The position numbers and the translations under genes are program-made. Shown one piece after another: positions 44,901-53,261 of a DNA stretch of 64,000 bases (its first letter is position 1; every line of letters starts with the position of its first letter). This DNA is from Tenacibaculum sp. 190524A02b. GTDB lineage: Bacteria; Bacteroidota; Bacteroidia; Flavobacteriales; Flavobacteriaceae. The stretch lies in contig NZ_OZ038525.1 of the NCBI RefSeq assembly GCF_964036645.1, positions 4,034,001-4,098,000 on the forward strand, given 5' to 3'. Under the pieces are notes generated by a model. It was not told the origin of the DNA. It did not search any database and saw only the letters and a list, made by a program, of their open reading frames with translations.

Positions 44901-44956
44901 GTATAGTTAATTCCTCCATTGATTCGCTTTTTGGGGTTTTAAAATTGATTTTTCAT
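44901..44956 (-). pseudogene. relic of a leader-peptide gene
   Basis: From an ATG at 44956 the minus strand reads MKNQ, then a one-base loss shifts the frame into an early stop. In the shifted frame LKPQKA follows, echoing the precursor 4 leader MKNQILNLGKPLKKA. A GGAGGAATTAA end is where the Gly-Gly would fall. With a copy of the structured leader upstream, it looks like a decayed sixth precursor. Confidence 0.5.
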
Positions 44957-44988
44957 TATTAAAATATTAAGATTACTTTTGCGTCGAA

Positions 44989-45031
44989 CATTTAAGGATA
45001 CTCATTATGTGTCTATTCTTCGCGAGAGAAT
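44989..45031 (-). promoter_or_regulatory. degraded structured leader, copy 3
   Basis: It shares TTCTCTCGCGAAGAATAG and GACACATAATGAGTATCC with the blocks at 40390 and 42459, but the CCTTGA arm is lost. It lies upstream of the relic precursor. Confidence 0.5.
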
Positions 45032-45040
45032 ATGTTTATT

Positions 45041-45070
45041 AAAAGCTCTTATCTTTTAGGAGCTTTTTTT
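45041..45070. terminator. stem-loop after the VKOR-fusion gene
   Basis: Stem AAAAGCTC / GAGCTTTT. The T-run is on the plus strand, so on the gene's own strand it is only a weak terminator candidate. Confidence 0.4.
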
Positions 45071-45074
45071 ATGA

Positions 45075-46664
45075 TTATACTGTTTCGGTTTGTTCTTGGT
45101 ATATTTCTTCTAAATCTTCAATAAAGAATATTAAATCAGTTCTATTATACTCTTTAGGAAAGGCTTTTCCGTTAACTAAAATTTCAGGAGTAAAATTAAT
45201 AGCATTTTCCTTACACCAATCTTGCTCTTTAGAAAGTTCTTCTAGATATATATCTTTTGGGGTTGATTCTCCCCATGTTTTTAACCAATTATTTGGTTTT
45301 TCCCCTCCATATATTGAACTCATGGCTTGTAAACATTTTTCGGCTCCTTCTTTATTGTAAATTTCCAACAACCTACTGGTTATTTTTACAACATCACTAT
45401 TAGTATTCTCTGGGTTAATATTAAATCTGATTTTAATTTTTACATTATCATGGTAACGTTGTAAAATTTCATCAATGTGGTTATGAACAGGCTTACAATG
45501 TCCGCAAAAAGGGTTGGTAACAATTAGTAACTCCAAATTTGCATTAGGATTACCAAAAATAATTTCCTTACTATCTTTTAATTGAGTGTATAACTGAGGT
45601 GATTTTTCAAATAGAGATTTAAACAATTCAAAGTTTCTTTTAAATTTTATGCTTTCTATTTTTTCTTTTCTTAGTTCAGTTATTTCTGAAACTAAGGGTT
45701 TAATATATTGCCAAGCCAACCATATAGTCATAGAAATTATTCCAAAAATTAAAATGTCATTTAAATAAAAGTTAATATTAAGTGGTTGATTAATAAAAGG
45801 AATAATTGCTTGTGCCCATATTATACCAACAATACTTAAACAAAGTAAACACCACTTTTTTATAATGGCGTATTGATAATATATTGAATAGAAAGTAATA
45901 GGAATGGCTAATAAACCTATTGAATAAGGAATACTAGGTTCTTTTATTAGAACAAATGTTGTAATACTTAACAAAGAAAAATATAATACACTTAAGTCAC
46001 TAAGTTTATAGTTTTTAGTTATTTCAGATCCTTTTGAGCTCAAAACAGCATCACAATCTTTTTTATTATCAGTTCCAGAACAAAAAGCATTTCCAATAGT
46101 TGTTTTTAAACCAAGTTCTTGTTTTAGAATGGCAACACTAATAATTACCCCAGTAATTGAAAGAATTAAATGTAGTACAGTGGTTAGTTGTGGAAAACTT
46201 TTAAATAATAAAAAAGAAGTAAGAACTACTATAGAAAAAATAGTAATTGGTTTGATAAAGTTAGACTGGTTTGTAGAATTGGTGTTGTCCTTGTTTTCTT
46301 CAACAGCAACAATGATACCAGTGAATACTTTTAGAAAATCTTTTTCCTTATATTCTTTATTTTGGGTAGTAGAGTTAGAAACAAAATATAAACTGTTCTT
46401 TTTTTCTATGATAGCTAAATCCTTACCTTGGTCTGTTATTATTTGTGCAAGAAAACAATTAGGAAGTTGCTGTAAAGTTTCAGTATTAACAGGAACGTCT
46501 GCTGCAATATTTTCAATATTAAAGTGAGTTAAAACCCCGGTTATAGCATGTAAGCTTGGGTAAGAAGGATGACTTTGTATTTGAAAGTTTAACTCTTTTT
46601 TATCATAAGAAATTTTATTTTTTTTAAGCAATAGCTCTACTAAGTAAGTTAATGATTTTTCCAA
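45075..46664 (-). CDS. fusion of C39-like, vitamin K epoxide reductase and thioredoxin domains
   Basis: 529 residues from a TTG start. Residues 1-120 look like a C39-peptidase-type domain without the catalytic Cys (QSHPSYPSLHAITGVL). Five or so membrane segments (about 135-335) form a VKOR domain with a CxxC in KKWCLLCLS and Cys in NAFCSG and KKDCDAV. A periplasmic thioredoxin-like domain has PFCGHCKP near 394. VKOR plus thioredoxin makes disulfides in exported proteins. The C39-like domain suggests it recognises the same leaders, making it the maturation enzyme for the Cys-rich precursors. Confidence 0.85.
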   Translation of the reverse strand: MEKSLTYLVELLLKKNKISYDKKELNFQIQSHPSYPSLHAITGVLTHFNIENIAADVPVNTETLQQLPNCFLAQIITDQGKDLAIIEKKNSLYFVSNSTTQNKEYKEKDFLKVFTGIIVAVEENKDNTNSTNQSNFIKPITIFSIVVLTSFLLFKSFPQLTTVLHLILSITGVIISVAILKQELGLKTTIGNAFCSGTDNKKDCDAVLSSKGSEITKNYKLSDLSVLYFSLLSITTFVLIKEPSIPYSIGLLAIPITFYSIYYQYAIIKKWCLLCLSIVGIIWAQAIIPFINQPLNINFYLNDILIFGIISMTIWLAWQYIKPLVSEITELRKEKIESIKFKRNFELFKSLFEKSPQLYTQLKDSKEIIFGNPNANLELLIVTNPFCGHCKPVHNHIDEILQRYHDNVKIKIRFNINPENTNSDVVKITSRLLEIYNKEGAEKCLQAMSSIYGGEKPNNWLKTWGESTPKDIYLEELSKEQDWCKENAINFTPEILVNGKAFPKEYNRTDLIFFIEDLEEIYQEQTETV

Positions 46665-46772
46665 TTTTAGTATGTTTAGCGTGTTTTTGGTTAAAAATAT
46701 ATAATTAAATTTTAAGTAATTATTTTTTTCTGATAAAAAAAGTAATGTTTTTCCTTACTTTTTTAATTCGTA

Positions 46773-47459
46773 TTAAATAAACCCATTTTCTTTGGCTTTT
46801 ACTACAAGTTTTCGATACCCTTTTTCTTCAATGTTAAAAAACTTTTTTAATTGACGTTTTCTTTTTTCTATGGCAGCTACAGATAAAGGGATGTAATTTA
46901 GCATATCTTTAACTTTAGCTCCAAGTGATAGTTCATACAATATTTTTCTATCAAGTTCATCTAATGAAAATTCTGATGATACTTTTTTCCTTAAAAGTTT
47001 GAGTACTGATTTACTATAATATGGAGGGTCATTTATAACCTCTTTAATGGCATAGATAAATTCATCGTAAGAAATATCTTTTTTTATAAGTAATCCATCT
47101 GGATTAATACTTTTAAAAATATTATGAATTTTGTACTTATTGTCATCAGTTGTTGATATAATAATTTTACAATCAGGATGTTTTTTTCTTATAAAATAAG
47201 CAAGATCATCGCTAGTAGGTATTATGTTACAATTGCTTGTATCTTGCTTTAATTCTAAAAACGCTATGTCTATACTTTTGGTATTCTTACTAGAGAAAGA
47301 ATTAATAATTTGTATAGCATTTTTACAAGAGTTTGTAGTTATACATTCAAGAACATATTTTTTACATGATTTACTGATACTTGTAAAAGCACTTTTATGT
47401 ACTTCGCAAACTAAAGGATAATCATTAATAATTAATGTAGTCAGTTTTTCTTTTTTCAT
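46773..47459 (-). CDS. LuxR/NarL-type regulator with atypical receiver domain
   Basis: 228 residues. The N-terminal part follows the receiver fold (LIINDYPLVCEVHK, then the third strand DIAFLELKQ, then IIISTTDD), but the phospho-acceptor Asp is a Glu (FLELK). The C-terminal helix-turn-helix (LDELDRKILYELSLGAKVKDMLNYIPLSVAAIEKRKRQLKK, in parts) is of the LuxR/NarL type. Such Glu receivers are often always-on or respond to something other than phosphate. It is the first gene upstream of the peptide cluster and the likely regulator. Confidence 0.75.
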   Translation of the reverse strand: MKKEKLTTLIINDYPLVCEVHKSAFTSISKSCKKYVLECITTNSCKNAIQIINSFSSKNTKSIDIAFLELKQDTSNCNIIPTSDDLAYFIRKKHPDCKIIISTTDDNKYKIHNIFKSINPDGLLIKKDISYDEFIYAIKEVINDPPYYSKSVLKLLRKKVSSEFSLDELDRKILYELSLGAKVKDMLNYIPLSVAAIEKRKRQLKKFFNIEEKGYRKLVVKAKENGFI

Positions 47460-47839
47460 TATAGCAGAATAAATAATATTTGAAAGTATTAGGTATCATT
47501 CCATATTACACTTTGTAAACACTAGTATTGTAGTTTCTTTGAAAATATAGCCACTATAATTAACTGAATAGTTGATTATAGAGGAGATAAAAATATTTAT
47601 AAATTGTATTAATTCAAAAGATGTTAATTATTTTTATTAAATAATTAACTTATTTGTGTTTTTGATTGTTATTTAGAATGATTTAAAGTTAAATTATTGA
47701 TGTATTAATAATTGTTTTTCTTTTTATCTTTACTATAAATAATAAACCCGCAATAAGAAAGGGGGAATATTTTAACTAATCACTAACTTTTTTTCTTCAC
47801 ATAAGGAAAAACCTTTAATAACGTCAAAAAACCAAACTT
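47460..47839. other. 380-base divergent intergenic region
   Basis: Very AT-rich spacer between the minus-strand regulator and the plus-strand enzyme operon, so it must hold promoters for both. TATCTTTA at 47725-47732 is one imperfect -7 candidate for the plus strand. No repeat or hairpin of note was found. Confidence 0.4.
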
Positions 47840-49486
47840 ATGAGAAAATGGAATCAAACCAATGGTGTTTCATTACACGTAATCAGTGGGACACATGTTG
47901 CATTGTTATGTATAGATATAGATGAAGGCTCTCGCAAAAATTTATTAGGATTTTTATTATCTCGAGAAGATTTAAAAACAGGTAATATTACCAATTTAAG
48001 TGGGTTTAAAGAATTTGAAAATAAACCAGAAAAAGAAGATACTAATTTAATTCAAGCATTTTTATGGGGAGATTATCAAGCTAATCCTAATACAGAATAC
48101 AAGTATAAGGTAATTCCAGTTTATGGGAATCCTGAAAATATGGAAAAAGGAGAGGCTGTAGAGGTCGAAATTTCAACAGAAGACCCTGGTTCAGGAACGC
48201 ATGGCGTATTTTTTAATAGAGGAACTGTGGGGCAAGCTTATGCTAGAAAATTTGATAATAAAAACCCAGATTTAGTACCTAATAATGAAGCTTACAAGTG
48301 GTTGTCTAGAGGGCTTGAAGAAGCTATGCTAGCTTTTATTAATCAAGCAGAAAATAAAGATTATGAGTTAAGAGTTGCTGCATATGAATTTGATTATGTT
48401 CCAGTAATTCAAGCGTTATACGATGCCTCAAAAAAAGGAGCTGATGTAAAAATTATTTATGATCGCTCAAAAAGAGGGCCTTGGGAAAATACAGATAATG
48501 CTATTAAAAATGTACCTGGAGTTGAAAAGTTAATGATACCAAGAAGTGCAAACTCTTCAATTAAACATAATAAATATATTGTATTACTTTATAAGGAGAA
48601 GCCAATTCAGGTTTGGATGGGGTCTACTAATTTTACCAAAGGAGGAATTTTTGGACAATCGAATGTTGGACACATTGTAAGAGATGAAAAAATAGCGAAT
48701 GATTATTTTCAATACTGGACACGTTTATCTGAGAACCCAGAAATGAAAGAAATCCGACCTTTAAACCAAGAATATTCACCTACACCTACAGAAGGTGTTA
48801 AAAAAGGAATAACACCAATATTTAGTCCAAGACCAGATTTAAGTGCTTTAGATTGGTATGGAAAACAAATAGAAGAAGCTCAACAATCTATTGGATTTAC
48901 TGCTGCTTTTGGTGTAAATCAAGAGTTTGCTGATATTATGAGCAAAGATGATAATTCTCTACGATATATTCTTTTAGAGCATGAAGGGCATACTTTTGAT
49001 ACTTTTAAAGATACTCCAAATAATAAAATTGCTTTAGGAGCTACTTTAACCCAGGATGAAATAAAAGAAGAACATTTAACTGGTTGGGAAGCTGAACATT
49101 TAACAGGTTTAAATGACCATGTTAAATATCTGCATACAAAATACTTATTTATAGATCCATTAACAGAAGATCCAATGTTAATTACAGGATCTGCTAATTT
49201 TTCTGAAGCTTCTACTAAAAATAATGATGAAAATATGATTATTATTAAAGGAGACACAGGTGTGGTAGATATTTATTTAACTGAATTTATGAGGTTATTT
49301 AATCATTTTGAATTTAGAGATGAAATGAAGAGTCATGGTAAAGAAGAAGATAATATTCAGTTTAGTGATTTTTTAGCTACAGACGATTCATGGACAGATG
49401 TCTATTTTAAAGAAGGAACATTACATTTAAGAGAACGTAAACTGTTTAGCAAATTAACAACAACTAACTTATATAAAATTCATTAA
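47840..49486 (+). CDS. phospholipase D-like domain protein
   Basis: 548 residues, no signal peptide. A beta-rich N-terminal region (about 1-115, SLHVISGTHVALLCID) precedes two PLD half-domains. The second HKD motif is intact: H432-T-K434 with D439, then TGSANFSEAS. The first is incomplete: H243-N-K245 is present with GSTNFTKGG, but the Asp position is Leu. Activity may need only the second motif or may be lost. It is the first gene of a tightly packed operon. Substrate (phospholipid or nucleic acid) is open. Confidence 0.85.
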   Translation: MRKWNQTNGVSLHVISGTHVALLCIDIDEGSRKNLLGFLLSREDLKTGNITNLSGFKEFENKPEKEDTNLIQAFLWGDYQANPNTEYKYKVIPVYGNPENMEKGEAVEVEISTEDPGSGTHGVFFNRGTVGQAYARKFDNKNPDLVPNNEAYKWLSRGLEEAMLAFINQAENKDYELRVAAYEFDYVPVIQALYDASKKGADVKIIYDRSKRGPWENTDNAIKNVPGVEKLMIPRSANSSIKHNKYIVLLYKEKPIQVWMGSTNFTKGGIFGQSNVGHIVRDEKIANDYFQYWTRLSENPEMKEIRPLNQEYSPTPTEGVKKGITPIFSPRPDLSALDWYGKQIEEAQQSIGFTAAFGVNQEFADIMSKDDNSLRYILLEHEGHTFDTFKDTPNNKIALGATLTQDEIKEEHLTGWEAEHLTGLNDHVKYLHTKYLFIDPLTEDPMLITGSANFSEASTKNNDENMIIIKGDTGVVDIYLTEFMRLFNHFEFRDEMKSHGKEEDNIQFSDFLATDDSWTDVYFKEGTLHLRERKLFSKLTTTNLYKIH

Positions 49487-49488
49487 TT

Positions 49489-50022
49489 ATGATTGGAGGC
49501 TCTGTATGTGCAGAGAAACTTTCGGCAAGTTTAATTTTTGCTGAAGGGCAGGATCTCACGCACCAAAATAAAGAAGCACTATGGGAACTTTTTGAAGCTA
49601 TAGGAGAAAATTGGGGGAATACAACCTATCACTCCAATAATCAAAGAAGTTCTTGGTATGAAATGTTGAAGGCAAAAACTGAAAATGCACCTAATTATTC
49701 AGGAGAATATGTTAATGCTATTTATGTGTTAAATGAACTGTATGAAATATATGGTAAAGAACAAGCCTATAAAAAACTATTTTTTGAAAGTGGAGTAGAT
49801 AATGATGCGCCACCTACAACAAGATTAGCACATTGTAAAATATTTGTAGTTAATGAGTTTATTAGAATGCAAGTAACAGCAGGTGGTTTTAAAAGTTGGG
49901 GAACCAAATTTGGAGGAGAAAGAGCTAGGAATTATCATGGTTTCTTAGGAGGAAGTAGATATAATAGAATTTCAAGGGTTCGTGCTTATGAGCCTAATAA
50001 TATTAAAAAAGAGGAATCATGA
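49489..50022 (+). CDS. hypothetical protein of the GMC oxidoreductase operon
   Basis: 177 residues, soluble, mostly helical with a Gly/Arg-rich tail (FGGERARNYHGFLGGSRYNRISR). I recognise no family. It starts 2 bases after the PLD stop and overlaps the GMC oxidoreductase start by 4 bases (ATGA), so the three are translationally coupled. A small companion subunit for the oxidoreductase is possible from position alone. Confidence 0.65.
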   Translation: MIGGSVCAEKLSASLIFAEGQDLTHQNKEALWELFEAIGENWGNTTYHSNNQRSSWYEMLKAKTENAPNYSGEYVNAIYVLNELYEIYGKEQAYKKLFFESGVDNDAPPTTRLAHCKIFVVNEFIRMQVTAGGFKSWGTKFGGERARNYHGFLGGSRYNRISRVRAYEPNNIKKEES

Positions 50023-51659
50023 AAGAACAATTTGATTATGTAATTGTTGGAGGTGGAGTAGCTGCTGCAACAGTGGCAAAAGGGCTTTTAGAAAATAAAC
50101 ACGATACTTCAATATTAATATTAGAAGCTGGCCCAGAAATTATAGCAAAGGACAGACGTTTTTGGTGGGATTATATTACAAGAGGAGAAAGACCTTATAC
50201 GTTTACTTACGATCAAAAATTTGAAGCAGATTCAACAGGTAATATAGATTATCAAACGGATGGAGTTAGAGTAAAGGCATATGGAGGTTCTACGATGCAT
50301 TGGGGAGCTTGGTGTTTGCGTTTTCGTCCTGAAGACTTCAATCTATATACAAATACAGGAGAAGGTGCAGATTGGCCTATAAATTATGAAGATTTGGAAC
50401 CTTTTTACAATGATGCCGAAGCTTTTTTATCGGTTTGTGGTGATAGTGAGGCGGGGTGGATTCCTAGATCAAAACCTTATACAGTTCCACCTTTTGAATG
50501 GACAGCTGCCGATGGAGAAATGATAAAAGCTTGGGAACAACTAGATGTTGTTTATCAAGAAGGAGACATAGACCCTGGTACTAAATCCAAAATAAAGTCG
50601 GGAAAAATGCCTATTGCTCGTTATAGAAAATGTATGACAACAGGTACTTGTAAGTATTGTCCTATTGGAGGAAGATTTAATGCGCAATATGTGTTAGATG
50701 ATTTAAAAAACGACCCACGCTTTGTTAATTTCGAAGTACGAGTAAATTCACCTGTTCATCAAGTAAATGCAAAAAGCAAATCACAAATAGAGTCTGTAAC
50801 CTATACTGACAATTTAAGTGGAGAGCAAAAAATAGTATATGGTGATACTATAATTTTAGCCTCAGGGGCTTACAATGTTCCAAAGCTTTTAATGGCGTCA
50901 AAAAATGATTTTTGGAATAATGGAATTGGAAATGATAATGACCTTGTAGGAAGATATGTAGTTTCTCACTCTATGTTAAATGTAGTAGGAAAGGCTAAGT
51001 CTAATCCAAACGGATGGTTTCAAGAGTATGATTTTCCAACATTAATGTCACATAGTTATAATACCAAAGAACATCAAAAGAAAGGGAAGATTTTTATGTT
51101 TAAAGATCGTACTACTCCAAACGTAGATATCGCACAATTGATGATTGAAGGAAAAACTAGAGAAGAGATTGATGAAATTGTTTACGGTGAAATGACCGTT
51201 CGTTTACAAGCATTTTTAGAAGAAAAAGGGAAGCATAGTAACCGTTTACAAGCAAAACCAGGTGTAGATCGTTTTGGTTTACCTCAAACTACAGTGCATT
51301 TTAGTAGAACAGATGAAGAAATGAAAAATGCCAATGATCGTTTAAAGCTTTTAGAGCAGATATTAGAAAAAATGGGACTAGAAATAGTAACTTCTAAAGT
51401 TGATAAACCTGGAGGACATCATACAACGGGAACAGCAAGAATGGGAACATCTCCTGAGAATAGTGTTACGAATAGAGACATGAAAGTTCACGAAACGGAA
51501 AATCTTTATGTATGCTCAAATGCAGCATTTCCTACAGGAAGTGCCGTAAACCCAACACTAACATTAACGGCGATGGCATTTCGTTTAGTTAAACATCTAA
51601 TTAATAAAAATAAAAAAACCACAACTACAGAACATGACAACGCATACGTACGCATTTAA
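50019..51659 (+). CDS. GMC family FAD-dependent oxidoreductase
   Basis: 546 residues. The N-terminal Rossmann motif is VIVGGGVAAATVAKGL. The substrate half includes GGSTMHWGAWCLRF near residue 90 and a Cys cluster (CMTTGTCKYCPIGG near 206) as in sugar/alcohol-oxidising GMC enzymes. The C-terminal GMC domain has GGHHTTGTARMG near 467 and GSAVNPTLTLTAMA near 509, which hold the catalytic His and flavin contacts. It oxidises an alcohol to aldehyde or ketone. The substrate is unknown. Its end overlaps the ferritin-like gene by 26 bases. Confidence 0.93.
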   Translation: MKEQFDYVIVGGGVAAATVAKGLLENKHDTSILILEAGPEIIAKDRRFWWDYITRGERPYTFTYDQKFEADSTGNIDYQTDGVRVKAYGGSTMHWGAWCLRFRPEDFNLYTNTGEGADWPINYEDLEPFYNDAEAFLSVCGDSEAGWIPRSKPYTVPPFEWTAADGEMIKAWEQLDVVYQEGDIDPGTKSKIKSGKMPIARYRKCMTTGTCKYCPIGGRFNAQYVLDDLKNDPRFVNFEVRVNSPVHQVNAKSKSQIESVTYTDNLSGEQKIVYGDTIILASGAYNVPKLLMASKNDFWNNGIGNDNDLVGRYVVSHSMLNVVGKAKSNPNGWFQEYDFPTLMSHSYNTKEHQKKGKIFMFKDRTTPNVDIAQLMIEGKTREEIDEIVYGEMTVRLQAFLEEKGKHSNRLQAKPGVDRFGLPQTTVHFSRTDEEMKNANDRLKLLEQILEKMGLEIVTSKVDKPGGHHTTGTARMGTSPENSVTNRDMKVHETENLYVCSNAAFPTGSAVNPTLTLTAMAFRLVKHLINKNKKTTTTEHDNAYVRI

Positions 51660-52770
51660 AAATGCTTTTCAAGAAAAAGCATTTACAACCAATCATGTAG
51701 AAACATTAATTAAACATTCAAGATTAGTTGAAGATGATAATCATGAAGATAAATTATATGTATTAAAGGAATTATTAAATAGTGCGGTAATTTTAGAATT
51801 TGCAACGATTCCTATATACTTACAAGCAATGTGGTCTATAAAAGATAATAATTGTGAAGTAGCTAAATCTATTCGAAATATTTTTCAAGAAGAAATGCTA
51901 CACATGGCAATGGTGTGTAATATGATTGTAGGGATAGGCGGAGAGCCTAGAATTTATGACCCAGAAAATGGTTTGAAGTTTCCAGCGGGGTTGCCTGGAG
52001 GAGTACACCCTGAATTATTTTTACATTTAGAAGGCTTGAATGATTGCTCATTACGAAACTTTATTGAAATAGAATTACCAGATAGAATAGCTGAGATTTA
52101 TGATTATGAAACTAAAGAGTTAGTCACTTTAGGAGGTCTTTGCAATCAGGAAGGAGAGATAGATCCAAACCATAAACATAGCCATGAACATAATACTACT
52201 ATTGGTGAATTGTATGATAGGATAAATGAACTTTTTCAAGAGATTCAACCAGAAATGGATGTTGAACGCCAGTTAGCTGGGCCTTTAGCTTGGTGGGTAA
52301 TGGCAGATGCTAATAGTGTTTCCAAAGCTATTGAAATGATTAAAGAACAAGGAGAAGGTTCTGAAAATGTATCTCCAGTAGTAGAAGGAGATAATTTAGC
52401 ACATTTTTATCGTTTTTGGGAAGTGTATTATCAAAAGAGATTAATTGAAGAAGATGGGAAATACTATTTTAAAGATCCAATGCCTAGACCAGAAACTTAT
52501 AACGTGGCTAGAGTGCCAGATGGAGGCTATAAGGAAGAAGATGTTTCTCCGGAGGTTTGGCATTTGGTAAATGAATTTGATAAAGTGTATACAGATTTAG
52601 TAAAATTTTTACAAGATGCTTGGGCTATTAACGGAAGAGGACAAGCAGCTTTAGTAAATGCTATTGAAGTAATGTTTAAGCTAGAGAAGTTTGGAATTCC
52701 TTTAATGAAAATTCAAATACCAGGCAATGAAAATGGTCAAACTTACGGTCCATGTTTCAGAATGTTATAA
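51634..52770 (+). CDS. ferritin-like domain protein (VioB/iminophenylpyruvate dimer synthase type)
   Basis: 378 residues. The four-helix ferritin-like domain carries iron-ligand motifs LEFATIPIYLQAM near residue 49 and FQEEMLHMAMVCN near 81 (ExxH). It matches the PF12902 family that includes the C-terminal half of VioB and related proteins of indole-alkaloid pathways. The C-terminal third is less conserved. Coupled by overlap to the GMC oxidoreductase, it probably acts on the same small molecule. Confidence 0.82.
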   Translation: MTTHTYAFKNAFQEKAFTTNHVETLIKHSRLVEDDNHEDKLYVLKELLNSAVILEFATIPIYLQAMWSIKDNNCEVAKSIRNIFQEEMLHMAMVCNMIVGIGGEPRIYDPENGLKFPAGLPGGVHPELFLHLEGLNDCSLRNFIEIELPDRIAEIYDYETKELVTLGGLCNQEGEIDPNHKHSHEHNTTIGELYDRINELFQEIQPEMDVERQLAGPLAWWVMADANSVSKAIEMIKEQGEGSENVSPVVEGDNLAHFYRFWEVYYQKRLIEEDGKYYFKDPMPRPETYNVARVPDGGYKEEDVSPEVWHLVNEFDKVYTDLVKFLQDAWAINGRGQAALVNAIEVMFKLEKFGIPLMKIQIPGNENGQTYGPCFRML

Positions 52771-52818
52771 TTTATTGTAGACAACAAAAAATACTAATCA
52801 ACTTAAAACTTATATAAA

Positions 52819-53256
52819 ATGGGAAGTTTTGTAGAAATTAATGATACTTTAGAGTTAACTATTGAGCAGGGGTTTCCTGCTGAAATATTTAATCTAGAAA
52901 AGCATAGAGAAAATCCAATAACACTTAAAGATGTTGAAGGAAAAGTGTTTGAATTTAAAAATAAGCCAAGTGCAAGAATTTTTCAATTAGATCCAGTACG
53001 TGTGTATTATGTGCATAATATTGATGGGAAATGGCTGTTTTGGGGACGTGTTTTAATACAGTCACAACAAATAGAAAAACAATTAAATCCTGATGGTAGT
53101 TGGGATGGGAAGTCTTGGATTACTTCAGGTACTTATACGATATTAAATGTGTATGATCCAGAATATCAACATACATTTACATTAAATGAAGCACCAGACG
53201 ATCGAAATTATTTTAAACAATCAACTATAGATAATACGGTTGAGATATCTAATTAA
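52819..53256 (+). CDS. hypothetical protein of the enzyme operon
   Basis: 145 residues, soluble, beta-rich (LTIEQGFPAEIFNLEKH, RVYYVHNIDGKWLFWGRV, WITSGTYTILNVYDPEYQHTF). The sequence suggests a small barrel or jelly-roll binding domain, but I recognise no family. It lies 48 bases after the ferritin-like gene and 5 bases before the TMEM175-like gene. Confidence 0.65.
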   Translation: MGSFVEINDTLELTIEQGFPAEIFNLEKHRENPITLKDVEGKVFEFKNKPSARIFQLDPVRVYYVHNIDGKWLFWGRVLIQSQQIEKQLNPDGSWDGKSWITSGTYTILNVYDPEYQHTFTLNEAPDDRNYFKQSTIDNTVEISN

Positions 53257-53261
53257 TATAA

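Larger units (their letters stand above)
44740..45074. other. intergenic region with a precursor relic and a leader-block copy
   Basis: It holds the broken leader-peptide gene (44901-44956), a degraded structured leader (44989-45031) and a stem-loop (45041-45070). The rest is AT-rich with nothing recognised. Confidence 0.6.
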
